IMG/VR virus record: IMGVR_UViG_3300024239_000011
Span: 479,036-543,035 of that record
Strand: one strand, 5' to 3'
Length of the DNA stretch: 64,000 nt
Source: a virus
The notes under the pieces are model-generated. The model did not search any database, was not told the DNA's origin, and saw only the letters and a program-made list of their open reading frames with translations. Both the position numbers and the translations under genes were made by a program. Shown piece after piece: positions 32,791 to 40,964 of this stretch. Every line of letters begins with the position of its first letter. The stretch's first letter is position 1.

Positions 32791-33050
32791 CCGTCACCGT
32801 TCGTACCGCCTACGTCAGCCAGCCCAACACACCGGAAACGGATCGGCTCCTGACGGTTCCTCACACAGTTGAGGGGACCGCGTTCGGGCGCACGGTCACC
32901 ATCCAAGTCAATGCGACCGACCCGGCAGATGCCATGCGGGTTGCCCGGCTGCGCCCGTGGGAGGAATGGACCGATGTCCTTACGGGCAAGGCACCGCGTG
33001 AAGGGTTTGTGGATTTCAAAGACGCGCCGTCCGGATGGATGAAGGGATAA
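32787..33050 (+). CDS. Hypothetical protein, 87 aa
   Basis: Not recognised; soluble, beta-rich. Overlaps the previous stop (ATGA). The following gene starts two bases after its stop. Confidence 0.6.
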   Translation: MTVTVRTAYVSQPNTPETDRLLTVPHTVEGTAFGRTVTIQVNATDPADAMRVARLRPWEEWTDVLTGKAPREGFVDFKDAPSGWMKG

Positions 33051-33052
33051 CC

Positions 33053-33658
33053 ATGTCCAGTTGCATCTTTATGATTTTTGATGCGCCTGTCGCTATCGAT
33101 GAGTGGGCGCAATTCTGCGAAAAGAACCTGATTACGTTCTCCCCGAACACCGTTGGGCAGAACACCTTCTACAGTCAGAGCGGCACGGGTCAGGTTGAAA
33201 TCTCGTTGAACGAAGAAGGTTCGGTGGACAAAACCGCTACAGGCTATCGGTGGGAAACTGCCAGACCGCCCCTTCAGTTTACTGGACTGACCGTCAGCAG
33301 CTATCACGGCTGTAACTACGCCGAGATTGGCAACATTGCCCGGAATATTGCGTCGGTGTTCCCGTGCTTGGTGTCGTCCAGTCCGGAACTCGCCCATGAG
33401 ATTGTGGACCTCGACCACAAGTTCGACATCACCGATTACGATGACTGCTATCTGTCCACCGATTTCCCCGAGGCATGGACCCGTGTTGGCGATACCATGA
33501 CCGCACGGGTCGATGGTGGGCTTGCGAAGCTCGATCTCGGTGAGAAGGTCGTATTCAGTTTGTACGGGATCAAACGCGCCACATTCCGGGACGTGAATAC
33601 TGCCATTGCCTATGCTGGGCGGTGCAATTGGGATTGGTGGTATGGAGATCGACCGTGA
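33053..33658 (+). CDS. Hypothetical protein, 201 aa
   Basis: Not recognised. Start ATG 33053 directly after the previous stop. Contains paired cysteines and many aromatic residues near the C-terminus (RCNWDWWYGDRP). Mixed alpha/beta. Confidence 0.65.
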   Translation: MSSCIFMIFDAPVAIDEWAQFCEKNLITFSPNTVGQNTFYSQSGTGQVEISLNEEGSVDKTATGYRWETARPPLQFTGLTVSSYHGCNYAEIGNIARNIASVFPCLVSSSPELAHEIVDLDHKFDITDYDDCYLSTDFPEAWTRVGDTMTARVDGGLAKLDLGEKVVFSLYGIKRATFRDVNTAIAYAGRCNWDWWYGDRP

Positions 33659-34059
33659 AATATTTACTCGAAACGGCATGGCAAGAATTCAAAAAACTGG
33701 TTACCGATCCCAAGGAATTGGTGCGCATTGGTGACGAACTTCTTTGTCAGATCGATCATGATTTTGCATCTATGTGCGTTCAGGGTTATGAAATTGCCAA
33801 TGACCTGCGGGATATGGATGATGGGTATTGGTTGCTCGCACATGATTACGCCAATACCCTAGAAGAAGTTCAGAAAGCCGTCGCCTTTGATATGAAAGAA
33901 AATGGGATGACGCCCGAACGCGCGGTAGCCATCATCGCGTATTGGCGAAAGAAAGACGGACAAACGGATGAGTTAACCGTTTTGAACGAAGAAGCAGGGC
34001 GCCTTCAAGCCATGTTAGAAAGTGTACAAAAGCGCATTCGCGACATAGCGGGAGGTTAG
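33655..34059 (+). CDS. Hypothetical helical protein, 134 aa, GTG start
   Basis: The GTG at 33655 overlaps the upstream TGA (GTGA), a coupling pattern also used at 1222. The product is almost all helix; the C-terminus (about 100-134) is a coiled coil (VLNEEAGRLQAMLESVQKRI). Its end overlaps the convergent 34056 gene. Confidence 0.65.
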   Translation: MKYLLETAWQEFKKLVTDPKELVRIGDELLCQIDHDFASMCVQGYEIANDLRDMDDGYWLLAHDYANTLEEVQKAVAFDMKENGMTPERAVAIIAYWRKKDGQTDELTVLNEEAGRLQAMLESVQKRIRDIAGG

Positions 34060-34844
34060 TCCTCCAACCGCAGCAGGCGTTCGACCGCCAACATAAGGTC
34101 ATCGAAGGACGCCTGCTGCTGGAACGCCGCTTTGGCGAGACGGACCACTTCCTTCTCAGCAGCCGGGATACCGCGCTTCTCACGCTCTTGCTGATCGATT
34201 TCGGCTTGGCGTTCCTTGCGCACACCTTCCCAATGTACCGCCATCCGCTCATCCCATGCCTTACGGGCAGCTTCTTTCTGCTCTTCCGTTAGCACTGGTT
34301 TCGGGGGTTCGGGGGTCGGATTGATTCGCTCTTTCCAGTGTTCTTCGAAGCTCATGGTGCCGACGACGGGCACCCCGGTTTCGAGGAAGGTCTTACCATA
34401 GTGATTGATGTCACCACACACCTTGCCCAAAGACACAGGGTTTTCAATCAAGTTGAACATATGGAAGGTATCGGCAAGTTCTTTGCCGTACTCGTAGATG
34501 TCATTCCATTCGGGTTTTTCACCAACTTCTTCAATATATTCCGCGAAACGGATTTTCAGCACCGCGAGGGTGATTTCACGCCCTTTTTCGGTCGCATGAT
34601 AATTCCACGCTTCGATGTAGGTATCCACCGACTGATTGATCGGATGACACGCAACCCATTCGTTCTTAATCAGGAACTCAGCCGTCCGTGCATCGACCTT
34701 GATTGTATCGCGAAACAAGTTGAGGTCGTACCCAACTTTACCCGAAGCCTTAAACGTGGTGCGGCACAACAGCGGATTAGCCGACGACACTAGCCGTGCC
34801 ATCACGATCCATTGCTTGTCGGTCATCCGAACAGGCTTGGTCAT
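34056..34844 (-). CDS. Hypothetical protein, 262 aa
   Basis: Not recognised. ATG at 34844 with GGAAG upstream is preferred over the overlapping GTG. N-terminal region may be a winged helix (TDKQWIVMARLVSS...TFKASGKVGYDLNLFRDT). Ends in a long charged coiled coil (about 185-262). Confidence 0.65.
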   Translation of the reverse strand: MTKPVRMTDKQWIVMARLVSSANPLLCRTTFKASGKVGYDLNLFRDTIKVDARTAEFLIKNEWVACHPINQSVDTYIEAWNYHATEKGREITLAVLKIRFAEYIEEVGEKPEWNDIYEYGKELADTFHMFNLIENPVSLGKVCGDINHYGKTFLETGVPVVGTMSFEEHWKERINPTPEPPKPVLTEEQKEAARKAWDERMAVHWEGVRKERQAEIDQQEREKRGIPAAEKEVVRLAKAAFQQQASFDDLMLAVERLLRLED

Positions 34845-34846
34845 AA

Positions 34847-35125
34847 TCACGCTTCCCGGATGGTGGCGCGACAGAACTGATCAACATCGGCAGCGACGTA
34901 TACGTGCGGGTAGTTCATGCCGTTCTTGTTGATCAGCAGGGTTTCCGGCTGCGCCATGGCGAGATCAGTGCTGGTCCCACCACCGGTAACATGGGTGAAT
35001 CGCATACCCGTCACCTTACAGAACTGGGTCTTGCTGGTCGTCGCCATGACGCAAGCACATTGAACAAGCTTGCCATCGATCAGGGCGTTGACCGAACCAG
35101 AAAAAACGCTGAGCTTGCGAGCCAT
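34847..35125 (-). CDS. Hypothetical protein, 92 aa
   Basis: Not recognised. The frame runs back to 35212 but would cross its own promoter, so ATG 35125 (after GGGGT) is chosen. Beta-rich, small, with three Cys. First gene of a two-gene unit with 34056. Confidence 0.6.
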   Translation of the reverse strand: MARKLSVFSGSVNALIDGKLVQCACVMATTSKTQFCKVTGMRFTHVTGGGTSTDLAMAQPETLLINKNGMNYPHVYVAADVDQFCRATIREA

Positions 35126-35150
35126 GATGGTACCCCAATCAATTTCAATT

Positions 35151-35179
35151 ACTATAACAGCTTTAGGGTGTATTGTCAA
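35151..35179 (-). promoter_or_regulatory. Host-type promoter TTGACA-N17-TATAGT
   Basis: -35 at 35174-35179, -10 at 35151-35156 on the minus strand. TACACCC in the spacer can pair (one bulge) with the GGGGTA ribosome site of the 35125 gene. Confidence 0.75.
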
Positions 35180-35252
35180 TTTGCGGCCAAAGAATTTTTC
35201 TATTCTTTTCAAATCATGCTATACCGCAATGGGTTAGAGAGATTACTAGGTC

Positions 35253-36245
35253 ATGATCAAACCATATTTCAAAACGCAGAACGTCACATTGTACCACGCA
35301 GACAATCTGGGTGTGCTGGAAAATCTCTCATCCGAGAGTATCAACCTGATCTATTGCGATGTTCTTTACAACACCAAGAGTAAATTCGCAGACTACGTTG
35401 ATGACCTCGGAAGTCCACAAGAGGCAGTGGAGTGGTACCGGGCACGGTTTGAGCATATGCATCGAGTGTTGCGCAACGACGGCAGTATTTACATCCACTG
35501 CGATTGGCACCTCTCTGACTATCTGAAGGTATTGTTGGATGAGATATTCGGGTTTGCAAACTTCCGAAACCGGCTCATCCGCATCCAGTGTACTGCCAAG
35601 AACAATGGGTCGAACTGGGGTCGGGTCTACGACGAAATCCTGTACTTCGTGAAGAGCAAAAACTTCACATGGAACACCCCGCACGAACCGAAGATCGACG
35701 GCAAGCTTGCCCAGCAGTACAACAAGCTGGACGCCAATGGACGTGCCTATACGACGATCTCCCTGAATGCGAAGGGCGAGCGGAAAGGCGAAACCGGGCG
35801 CCCGTGGAACAGCGCAAGTCATGGCGTTGTCGAATTGCCCAAGGGGCGCCATTGGACGACCATGCATGCCGAACTTGAAGCCTTGGATAAGGCAGGGTTG
35901 GTCGAGTGGAGCAAGAACAACGTTCCTCGCAAGATCGCCTATGCGGATGAAAGCATCGACCAGAAGTGTCAGAACATCCTTGACCTAAAAAGCGTCGGCA
36001 AAGAGTCGTCGTACTTCGATGACGTGTATGACACCCAGAAACCGATTGAACTCTTGGACAAGATCATCAGCGCATCGAGTAATCCCGGTGATGTGGTTGC
36101 GGACTTTTTCATGGGGAGCGGAACCACCGCAGTTGCCGCGTTGGCGGGTGGGCGCAAATTCATCGGCTGCGACATCAGTTTGCGGTCACTTCAGATGACC
36201 CAAAGTCGGATAGATGCTGGTGGTAATGATCTGTTTGAATGGTGA
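35253..36245 (+). CDS. DNA methyltransferase, beta-class type, with altered catalytic motif
   Basis: 330 residues in beta-class order: motif IV first (LIYCDVLYNTKSKF, about 32-45), then the SAM-binding half (VADFFMGSGTTAVAAL...GRKFIGCDIS, about 283-313). N6-adenine and N4-cytosine enzymes need [DNS]PP[YFW]; here it reads DVLY (D36-V37-L38-Y39). The Asp and Tyr remain but both prolines are lost, so activity is doubtful or changed. The family normally protects phage DNA or regulates. Confidence 0.75.
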   Translation: MIKPYFKTQNVTLYHADNLGVLENLSSESINLIYCDVLYNTKSKFADYVDDLGSPQEAVEWYRARFEHMHRVLRNDGSIYIHCDWHLSDYLKVLLDEIFGFANFRNRLIRIQCTAKNNGSNWGRVYDEILYFVKSKNFTWNTPHEPKIDGKLAQQYNKLDANGRAYTTISLNAKGERKGETGRPWNSASHGVVELPKGRHWTTMHAELEALDKAGLVEWSKNNVPRKIAYADESIDQKCQNILDLKSVGKESSYFDDVYDTQKPIELLDKIISASSNPGDVVADFFMGSGTTAVAALAGGRKFIGCDISLRSLQMTQSRIDAGGNDLFEW

Positions 36246-36276
36246 AAAAATTATTGACCCGGACAAAACGTCGGTG

Positions 36277-36283
36277 ATAAATA
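36277..36283 (+). promoter_or_regulatory. Late promoter ATAAATA before the two tRNAs
   Basis: ATAAATA at 36277-36283, 24 bp before the first tRNA-like gene and in the same direction. Confidence 0.6.
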
Positions 36284-36306
36284 GTCCTCAGAAGTTGGAA
36301 CTAGAC

Positions 36307-36379
36307 GATCACTTCAGTAGCTCAACGGTAGAGCAAAAGTATGATAAACTTTCCGTGCGGTTCAAATCCGCCAGTGATT
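36307..36379 (+). tRNA. Degenerate tRNA-Ile (GAU)-like gene
   Basis: Acceptor GATCACT/AGTGATT, D arm GCTC/GAGC, anticodon stem AAAGT/ACTTT with loop ATGATAA (anticodon GAT), T arm GCGG/CCGC with loop TTCAAAT. Faults: six bases instead of two between acceptor and D arm, a short T stem, and CCA displaced by a few bases. It could be a decayed tRNA or one with unusual processing. Confidence 0.45.
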
Positions 36380-36407
36380 TTCACCATCACCGACTTCTAA
36401 TCCCTAT

Positions 36408-36484
36408 GGACCCTTAGCTTAGTGGTCGAAAGCGCCGGTCTCATAAACCGGGGATCGTTGGTTCGAATCCAACAGGGTCTACCA
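36408..36484 (+). tRNA. tRNA with CAU anticodon, probably tRNA-Ile2 (AUA-reading)
   Basis: Canonical fold: GGACCCT/AGGGTCT acceptor, D arm GCTT/AAGC, anticodon stem CCGGT/ACCGG with loop CTCATAA, T loop TTCGAAT, discriminator A, CCA. Positions 4-69 and 5-68 are both C-G, the pairs TilS uses to tell tRNA-Ile2 from elongator Met. The CTTAGCT-AGTGGT part is also tRNA-Ile2-like. The phage encodes TilS 2.4 kb away. Elongator Met is the alternative. Confidence 0.8.
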
Positions 36485-37303
36485 AATCACGGGGTGCGAG
36501 AAATCTAGCACCCCGTTTGCTATTCCGGCGATGTCTTCTGCACGCAAAACTGCTAATTTCCCGCCCATTGCTTTCCATTTGCACTGGTCGCGATCCGGCT
36601 GATGTTGATGCCCTTTGACCTCGATATAGAGGTCGTATTCCGGTAGGTAAAAATCTGGAAAGTAGTGTCTCGTAGTACCGTTCCAAATATATGGTATTGG
36701 TTCTATTTGATTAGTCCATGTAATGCCACATGCATCAAGTAGTTTCGCAGTATACAGTTCCCATTTCCCGGTCAGGATGGAATTCCCGTAGTAAATTTTC
36801 TTGACCCGACCGTTAACATTTGCTGCACAATATGACGATGGATATTTCTCCACCGTTTGACGCATGTAACGACTGTGGATTTGCCGTCTTTCGGTAGTCC
36901 AAAACGTCTCGGATGCTTTCCGCGCACTGGCGGACAACTTAGCTCGCGTTTCTGCACTGATTTCTACGGTACGCCCTTCTTCGACTGCCTTTGTATGCTG
37001 GTTGCCATGGTGTCCATGTTTGTTGAAACATGCTCGACAACAATATTTCGGCTCTGGCTTTTGCGGTCGGATAATAGCTTCGAATGTTTTCCCACATACA
37101 CACACGGTGTGTTTTCGATGGTATTTGTGGTCTTGGCTGCGATTGGGGTTTAACCCGGCATTGGTTAATGCATCATTCCACGACCCGAACCGTTTTTTGT
37201 AGGTCGATGCGTTGGTAAAGTCACGCATGGCGGGTGTCCGTCCATGTTCTGCGTGAAATGCACAAAGTGCGGCCAATAATTCTTGATCTGTGATTTTGCA
37301 CAT
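36479..37303 (-). CDS. Homing endonuclease, HNH-repeat helix plus PD-(D/E)XK nuclease
   Basis: 274 residues from the ATG at 37303 (GGGAGAAATATC precedes it); the frame to 37390 runs into the regulatory module. The N-terminus (AFHAEHGRTPAMRDF...RFGSWNDALTNAGL) is the helix-turn-helix repeat associated with homing endonucleases. CVCG...CCRAC forms a zinc finger. The C-terminus YFPDFYLPEYDLYIEVKG carries the D...ExK catalytic triad. Its stop codon overlaps the last bases of tRNA-Ile2. Confidence 0.75.
   Translation of the reverse strand: MCKITDQELLAALCAFHAEHGRTPAMRDFTNASTYKKRFGSWNDALTNAGLNPNRSQDHKYHRKHTVCVCGKTFEAIIRPQKPEPKYCCRACFNKHGHHGNQHTKAVEEGRTVEISAETRAKLSASARKASETFWTTERRQIHSRYMRQTVEKYPSSYCAANVNGRVKKIYYGNSILTGKWELYTAKLLDACGITWTNQIEPIPYIWNGTTRHYFPDFYLPEYDLYIEVKGHQHQPDRDQCKWKAMGGKLAVLRAEDIAGIANGVLDFSHPVIW
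36489..36520 (+). terminator. Hairpin terminator after tRNA-Ile2
   Basis: 9-bp stem ACGGGGTGC/GCACCCCGT followed by TTTGC, inside the 3' end of the opposite-strand endonuclease gene. The T run is short, so efficiency is uncertain. Confidence 0.55.
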
Positions 37304-37310
37304 GATATTT

Positions 37311-37405
37311 CTCCCGATAAATAGCCCGGCGGGACAGCCCTCTCTCCCGAGGGGTTTTGTTGGTGTTCCCGCACCAACGATTACCGCCATTCCTATTTAT
37401 CGGAG
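37311..37405. promoter_or_regulatory. Two-promoter hairpin module before homing endonuclease (copy 2)
   Basis: Outer arms CTCCCGATAAATAG (37311-37324) and CTATTTATCGGAG (37393-37405) are complementary apart from one extra base. The left arm holds the right-facing late promoter and, on the other strand, the endonuclease's GGGAG. The right arm holds the left-facing late promoter and the GGAG of the 37414 gene. Inside: GGGACAGCC, a 5-6-bp hairpin, a TTGGTG/CACCAA hairpin and ATTACCGCC. Confidence 0.75.
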
Positions 37406-37413
37406 TCTGATAG

Positions 37414-38121
37414 ATGACGTTGGCATTTGATGCTATTGCGGTGCGTCGTTATGTGGACGAAACTATCATTCGCCCGCATGTTTACGAAGACTCTGGGCGT
37501 CCAAAGCTCGAAACCGACCCATGTTATTTTCATTATATAGACGCTATGTGTTTTATATCGCGGGTATCGGAAGGGTTGGACATCATCGCGAACGGGTTTT
37601 CCGATGAAGACATACGTCCATTCACAACCGCACGCGATTTTTACAAGGCATTGGTTGGTAAGCTTCCGCTAACTTTTTATGCTCAGTTGGATGGCGCCAA
37701 TAAACTGCTCAAATTGTCCACGGACGATACAACCGGGAAAGAAATCACTATTGGTTCCCGGCGGTATTGGATGGTCGAAAATATTCGCGACCAAGTGCCG
37801 TATCCGTCTGCGGCGAGCCGGGCAAATGTTTACGAGCGTATCATCAAGTGTGTAACTCGGGATATGTCGGCTCGTTCCCAGATGGGCGACCAAGGCTGGT
37901 TTGATGGTATTGAAGACGCCATTCGTCGGCTCGATCAGTCAATCAAAGACACTGCTGATTTTGTGTTCCAAACTCTGACCGGTATTGACCCAAACAAGGT
38001 CATGGTGTCGATAAACGAGGATGGTACATATAATCGGTTGGTTCCTTATTTGGTCAACCGCGATGCAACGATTTCCCCATATGTAAGCAATGGACATCGG
38101 TTAATCGCCTATGAGTTTTGA
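37414..38121 (+). CDS. Hypothetical protein, 235 aa
   Basis: Not recognised. GGAG in the right arm of the module is its ribosome site. Predominantly alpha/beta with a helical C-terminal third. Heads a plus-strand unit running to TilS. Confidence 0.65.
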   Translation: MTLAFDAIAVRRYVDETIIRPHVYEDSGRPKLETDPCYFHYIDAMCFISRVSEGLDIIANGFSDEDIRPFTTARDFYKALVGKLPLTFYAQLDGANKLLKLSTDDTTGKEITIGSRRYWMVENIRDQVPYPSAASRANVYERIIKCVTRDMSARSQMGDQGWFDGIEDAIRRLDQSIKDTADFVFQTLTGIDPNKVMVSINEDGTYNRLVPYLVNRDATISPYVSNGHRLIAYEF

Positions 38122-38122
38122 T

Positions 38123-38266
38123 ATGACCCTAGATGAAGCTATCCAGCACGCTGAAGAAGTTGCCGCCGAATGCGGCTCTTGTGCTGACGAACATCGTCAA
38201 CTCGCCATATGGTTGCGTGAATTAAAGCGGAGACGCGACAATGACATGCCCGTTCCACCATTGTGA
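38123..38266 (+). CDS. Small phage helical protein, 47 aa
   Basis: MTLDEAIQHAEEVA followed by CGSCADEHRQLAIWLRELKR is a short helical pattern seen in many phage proteins of unknown role (TLxEAIxHAxEVAxECxxCAxEHxQLAxWLxEL). Starts one base after the previous stop; an in-frame ATG at 38111 is the alternative. Overlaps the next gene. Confidence 0.65.
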   Translation: MTLDEAIQHAEEVAAECGSCADEHRQLAIWLRELKRRRDNDMPVPPL

Positions 38267-38705
38267 ATACATTGCATCCGAGGAAACGGTTGATTGGTTG
38301 TTTGGCGCCACGCGAGATTGGGATAATCCTCCCTCGCGAGAGAAGATCATTGAAGATTTGAAAGACCCTTGTAATCACATCAATTATCTATACCCACATG
38401 TGTTCAAAACATGTAATACAATGGTGTCCCGTCCCCCGTGGTTGCCAAGGAGTTCGAGAGTGAAAATCGAGTACGGTAATGGGGCAACTGAGTATGGTCC
38501 CGGTATCAACATTCATTTAACAGGCGCCGAAGTCGCGACCGCAATTGATGCGTGGCTGGTTGCGCACGGCATTCATGTCAGCGGTCCCCGAACGGTAACC
38601 GTAAACGGTGAACTTTGCGGCATCGGTAAAGTCTACGTTGATCCGAGTGGGTTCGTCATCGCTGATGGGAAGCGTTTTTCTGGACGTGGGGAAAGTGATG
38701 TCTGA
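38241..38705 (+). CDS. Hypothetical protein, 154 aa
   Basis: Not recognised. The N-terminal CPFHHCEY looks metal-binding; the rest is beta-rich. Ribosome site GCGGAG lies upstream within the previous gene. Overlaps the next gene's start. Confidence 0.6.
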   Translation: MTCPFHHCEYIASEETVDWLFGATRDWDNPPSREKIIEDLKDPCNHINYLYPHVFKTCNTMVSRPPWLPRSSRVKIEYGNGATEYGPGINIHLTGAEVATAIDAWLVAHGIHVSGPRTVTVNGELCGIGKVYVDPSGFVIADGKRFSGRGESDV

Positions 38706-38910
38706 CTGGGCAAACATCGGGCTGACTATTGTCGCCTTGGCGTTTCTATTTTTCGTCTTGATCCCGTTGGTTCGCCGGGCCATAGGCAGCATGTCCGACA
38801 ATCGATGTGATGTTTGCCCGTATCGGAACCGAGATAATGACAAGTCTACATGGACAACCATCATTGAACCCCGAAAAGAGGTATCTCGTCGCCGTATCCG
38901 GCGGGGTTGA
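38698..38910 (+). CDS. Small membrane protein, 70 aa
   Basis: One strong transmembrane helix (about residues 6-26, IGLTIVALAFLFFVLIPLV) and a basic cytoplasmic tail with CDVC. Overlaps both neighbours. Unassigned. Confidence 0.6.
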   Translation: MSDWANIGLTIVALAFLFFVLIPLVRRAIGSMSDNRCDVCPYRNRDNDKSTWTTIIEPRKEVSRRRIRRG

Positions 38911-39778
38911 TTCGGTCGCCTTACTGCACTGGATGCAAGACCGTGGACTTGCTCATGGGGTTGTTCATGTGGACCACATGTTGCGCGATGAATCGGCGGC
39001 TGATGCCGCGTTCGTCCGTGAGTTGACCCGTTCCCTCGCCTTACCGTATTTCGAGAAGCAGATTGACGTATACGCCTATTGCAAGGGCGACCGTCGTAGT
39101 ATCGAAGACGGGGCGCGAGAGGTACGTCGGGCATTTATCAACGAGGTCATGGCGGCTTTTCACTATGATTACGTCGTTCTCGGTCATCACGCCGACGATC
39201 AAGCGGAAACAATCCTGAACAATATCCTGCGCGGTCCTTCAGTGTTGGGTTTGGCAGGGATGTTGGCGGTTGATGACGAGAGCCGTATCGTTCGTCCGTT
39301 CATCCGCATGCCAAAAGAACGTCTGATCGAATACGCCGTTGAACATGGACTGTCGTGGGTTGAGGATGCGACCAACCACGAAGAAGCCTATGACCGTAAC
39401 TGGCTGCGCAACAACGTGATCCCGGCGATTGAAGAGCGCCGTCCATTACGACAGGTACTTTCGCGGAAAACCGCGTACTTTCAAGCGTTGGCAGGCTTTC
39501 TTGAAGACCAGACCGGCGAGTGGATGAAGACCCACTACGATGAGGGATTTTATCGAGGGGATTTTCTGGCGCTCCATCCGTTTATGCGCGGAGAAGTGCT
39601 TGGATGGTTGTGGAAGGCGTACCACGGCACTAAGAACGGGTTTTCAGAAACGGTGGTAGCCGAGGTAAGCCGCTGGCTTGACGGCAATCCCCAAGGTGGA
39701 AGCAAAATCGCCTTCGGTCGTTTTAGACTGACCATCCGCAAACACCGTGTCACCAAAGACGAAAAGAAAACGGGCTGA
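38837..39778 (+). CDS. tilS: tRNA(Ile)-lysidine synthetase
   Basis: 313 residues from the ATG at 38837; the frame extends to 38807. The PP-loop SGGVDS (21-26), VHVDHMLR, SIEDGAREVRRAF, LGHHADDQAET, VLGLAGM, WVEDATNHEEAYDRNWLRN in order are the complete TilS catalytic set (ATP-dependent addition of lysine to C34). Length fits the short TilS form lacking the full C-terminal domain of E. coli. It converts CAU tRNA-Ile from Met to Ile identity and AUA reading; a CAU tRNA of the right type lies at 36408. Confidence 0.9.
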   Translation: MTSLHGQPSLNPEKRYLVAVSGGVDSVALLHWMQDRGLAHGVVHVDHMLRDESAADAAFVRELTRSLALPYFEKQIDVYAYCKGDRRSIEDGAREVRRAFINEVMAAFHYDYVVLGHHADDQAETILNNILRGPSVLGLAGMLAVDDESRIVRPFIRMPKERLIEYAVEHGLSWVEDATNHEEAYDRNWLRNNVIPAIEERRPLRQVLSRKTAYFQALAGFLEDQTGEWMKTHYDEGFYRGDFLALHPFMRGEVLGWLWKAYHGTKNGFSETVVAEVSRWLDGNPQGGSKIAFGRFRLTIRKHRVTKDEKKTG

Positions 39779-39798
39779 GAAATCAGCCCGTTTTCTTT
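39763..39798. terminator. Bidirectional intrinsic terminator
   Basis: 16-bp perfect stem (39763-39778 with 39783-39798) with A and T runs on both flanks, between the convergent tilS and 39797 genes. Confidence 0.9.
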
Positions 39799-40585
39799 AA
39801 TAGGATGCAAACGGATCATCCCGGTACGGGTCTTTAAACTCATACCCAAATTCTTTATTGAATTGGTATACAACCAAATCGATTATTTCGCCCGCATCAA
39901 TAATCTCCACCGTTTGCTTATCAGATGATAATTGTGCATGAGTATCTATGCAGCATTCAAACTTGAATGGTTGTGGTAATCCACCACTTCCTTTTTGGGC
40001 TTTTGAATATTTGGTGGAACAAACGATAATTGGTTTGTTTTTTCCAACCGAAAATATTAACACTATCGGCTCTGTAATGTATACACCATATACACTGCCG
40101 GGTTGGTGCCCATATGCATGGGTGGTCCAATGTGATCCAATTGGGGTTCGATGTTCTCTCGGAATTACCGTAATCTTGTGTCCAATTTGCACTTCGCGTG
40201 GAATCAATAATTTACGCAAGTGACCGGACAATGCCGTGACCGTTGGATGAAGATATTTGTGGGAGCGAAAAATACTGTCTTCTTTGTGTTGAGCATATTT
40301 CGCTTTGTATGCATCAATCATTTTCTCTTGTACCATTAATTTGGTTTCAAGATGGTTGAGACGATTCAGTAATTCGTGAATATCTGGCGTAGGGGAAAGT
40401 TCCACTACAGCATCAGCATCATCTAAAATGTCTGGGAGTTTTTTGGGAATGATTTTAAATTGCCCGTTACTTCCAATTATTTCATAGTTTTCTGGATTTA
40501 GATTTCTACGTTTAATTGCACGCAAAGCATCTTTTCGTAACGTATACGTTTGCAAAGAATTGAGCGAACTGTGATCGGATGCCAT
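39797..40585 (-). CDS. Hypothetical protein, 262 aa
   Basis: Not recognised. A+T-rich compared with its operon partners. A helical coiled coil (about 68-105) separates an N-terminal basic helix region from a beta-rich C-terminal domain. Last gene of the 42480-39797 operon. Confidence 0.65.
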   Translation of the reverse strand: MASDHSSLNSLQTYTLRKDALRAIKRRNLNPENYEIIGSNGQFKIIPKKLPDILDDADAVVELSPTPDIHELLNRLNHLETKLMVQEKMIDAYKAKYAQHKEDSIFRSHKYLHPTVTALSGHLRKLLIPREVQIGHKITVIPREHRTPIGSHWTTHAYGHQPGSVYGVYITEPIVLIFSVGKNKPIIVCSTKYSKAQKGSGGLPQPFKFECCIDTHAQLSSDKQTVEIIDAGEIIDLVVYQFNKEFGYEFKDPYRDDPFASY

Positions 40586-40622
40586 TTATGCGCACTCCAT
40601 GGTTTTCAACTCAAACATCTAC

Positions 40623-40964
40623 TCAGTGGACACCGGGGAATTTCGGCACCATCACCGTCGCGACCTGTTCCTTGGTGTATTCGGTATGCCCGCACAGTTT
40701 ACAGGTGCGCGACCATCGCTTTTCCTCGGAACGGGGGACATAGCCACCGGGGCGGTAGTCCACGCCACCACCGCTGGCTTCGTAATGATACCCTTCACGA
40801 ACGATGGGGTCATACTTGACTTCGCTCCAATCGTGGCGACAATTGCGCACCAGGGTAGCCAGTCGAGTTTCGGCGGTGTGTTGATCGTCCTGAAGCTGGC
40901 GGATGTGTACCCGCAGTTCCAGGGCATTCATTTCATGAATTCGTTTTTCCCGCATCATGGTCAA
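40623..40964 (-). CDS. Hypothetical zinc-binding protein, 113 aa
   Basis: Coiled-coil start, then CRHDW ... RWSRTCKLCGHTEYT, a C-x-H...C-x2-C zinc site of a kind found in many phage proteins. The start overlaps the previous stop (ATGA). Confidence 0.6.
   Translation of the reverse strand: MTMMREKRIHEMNALELRVHIRQLQDDQHTAETRLATLVRNCRHDWSEVKYDPIVREGYHYEASGGGVDYRPGGYVPRSEEKRWSRTCKLCGHTEYTKEQVATVMVPKFPGVH

Noticed and set aside
36408-36484. Calling the CAU tRNA an elongator tRNA-Met
   Set aside because: C4-G69 and C5-G68, together with a TilS gene nearby, favour tRNA-Ile2; Met remains possible without a biochemical test.
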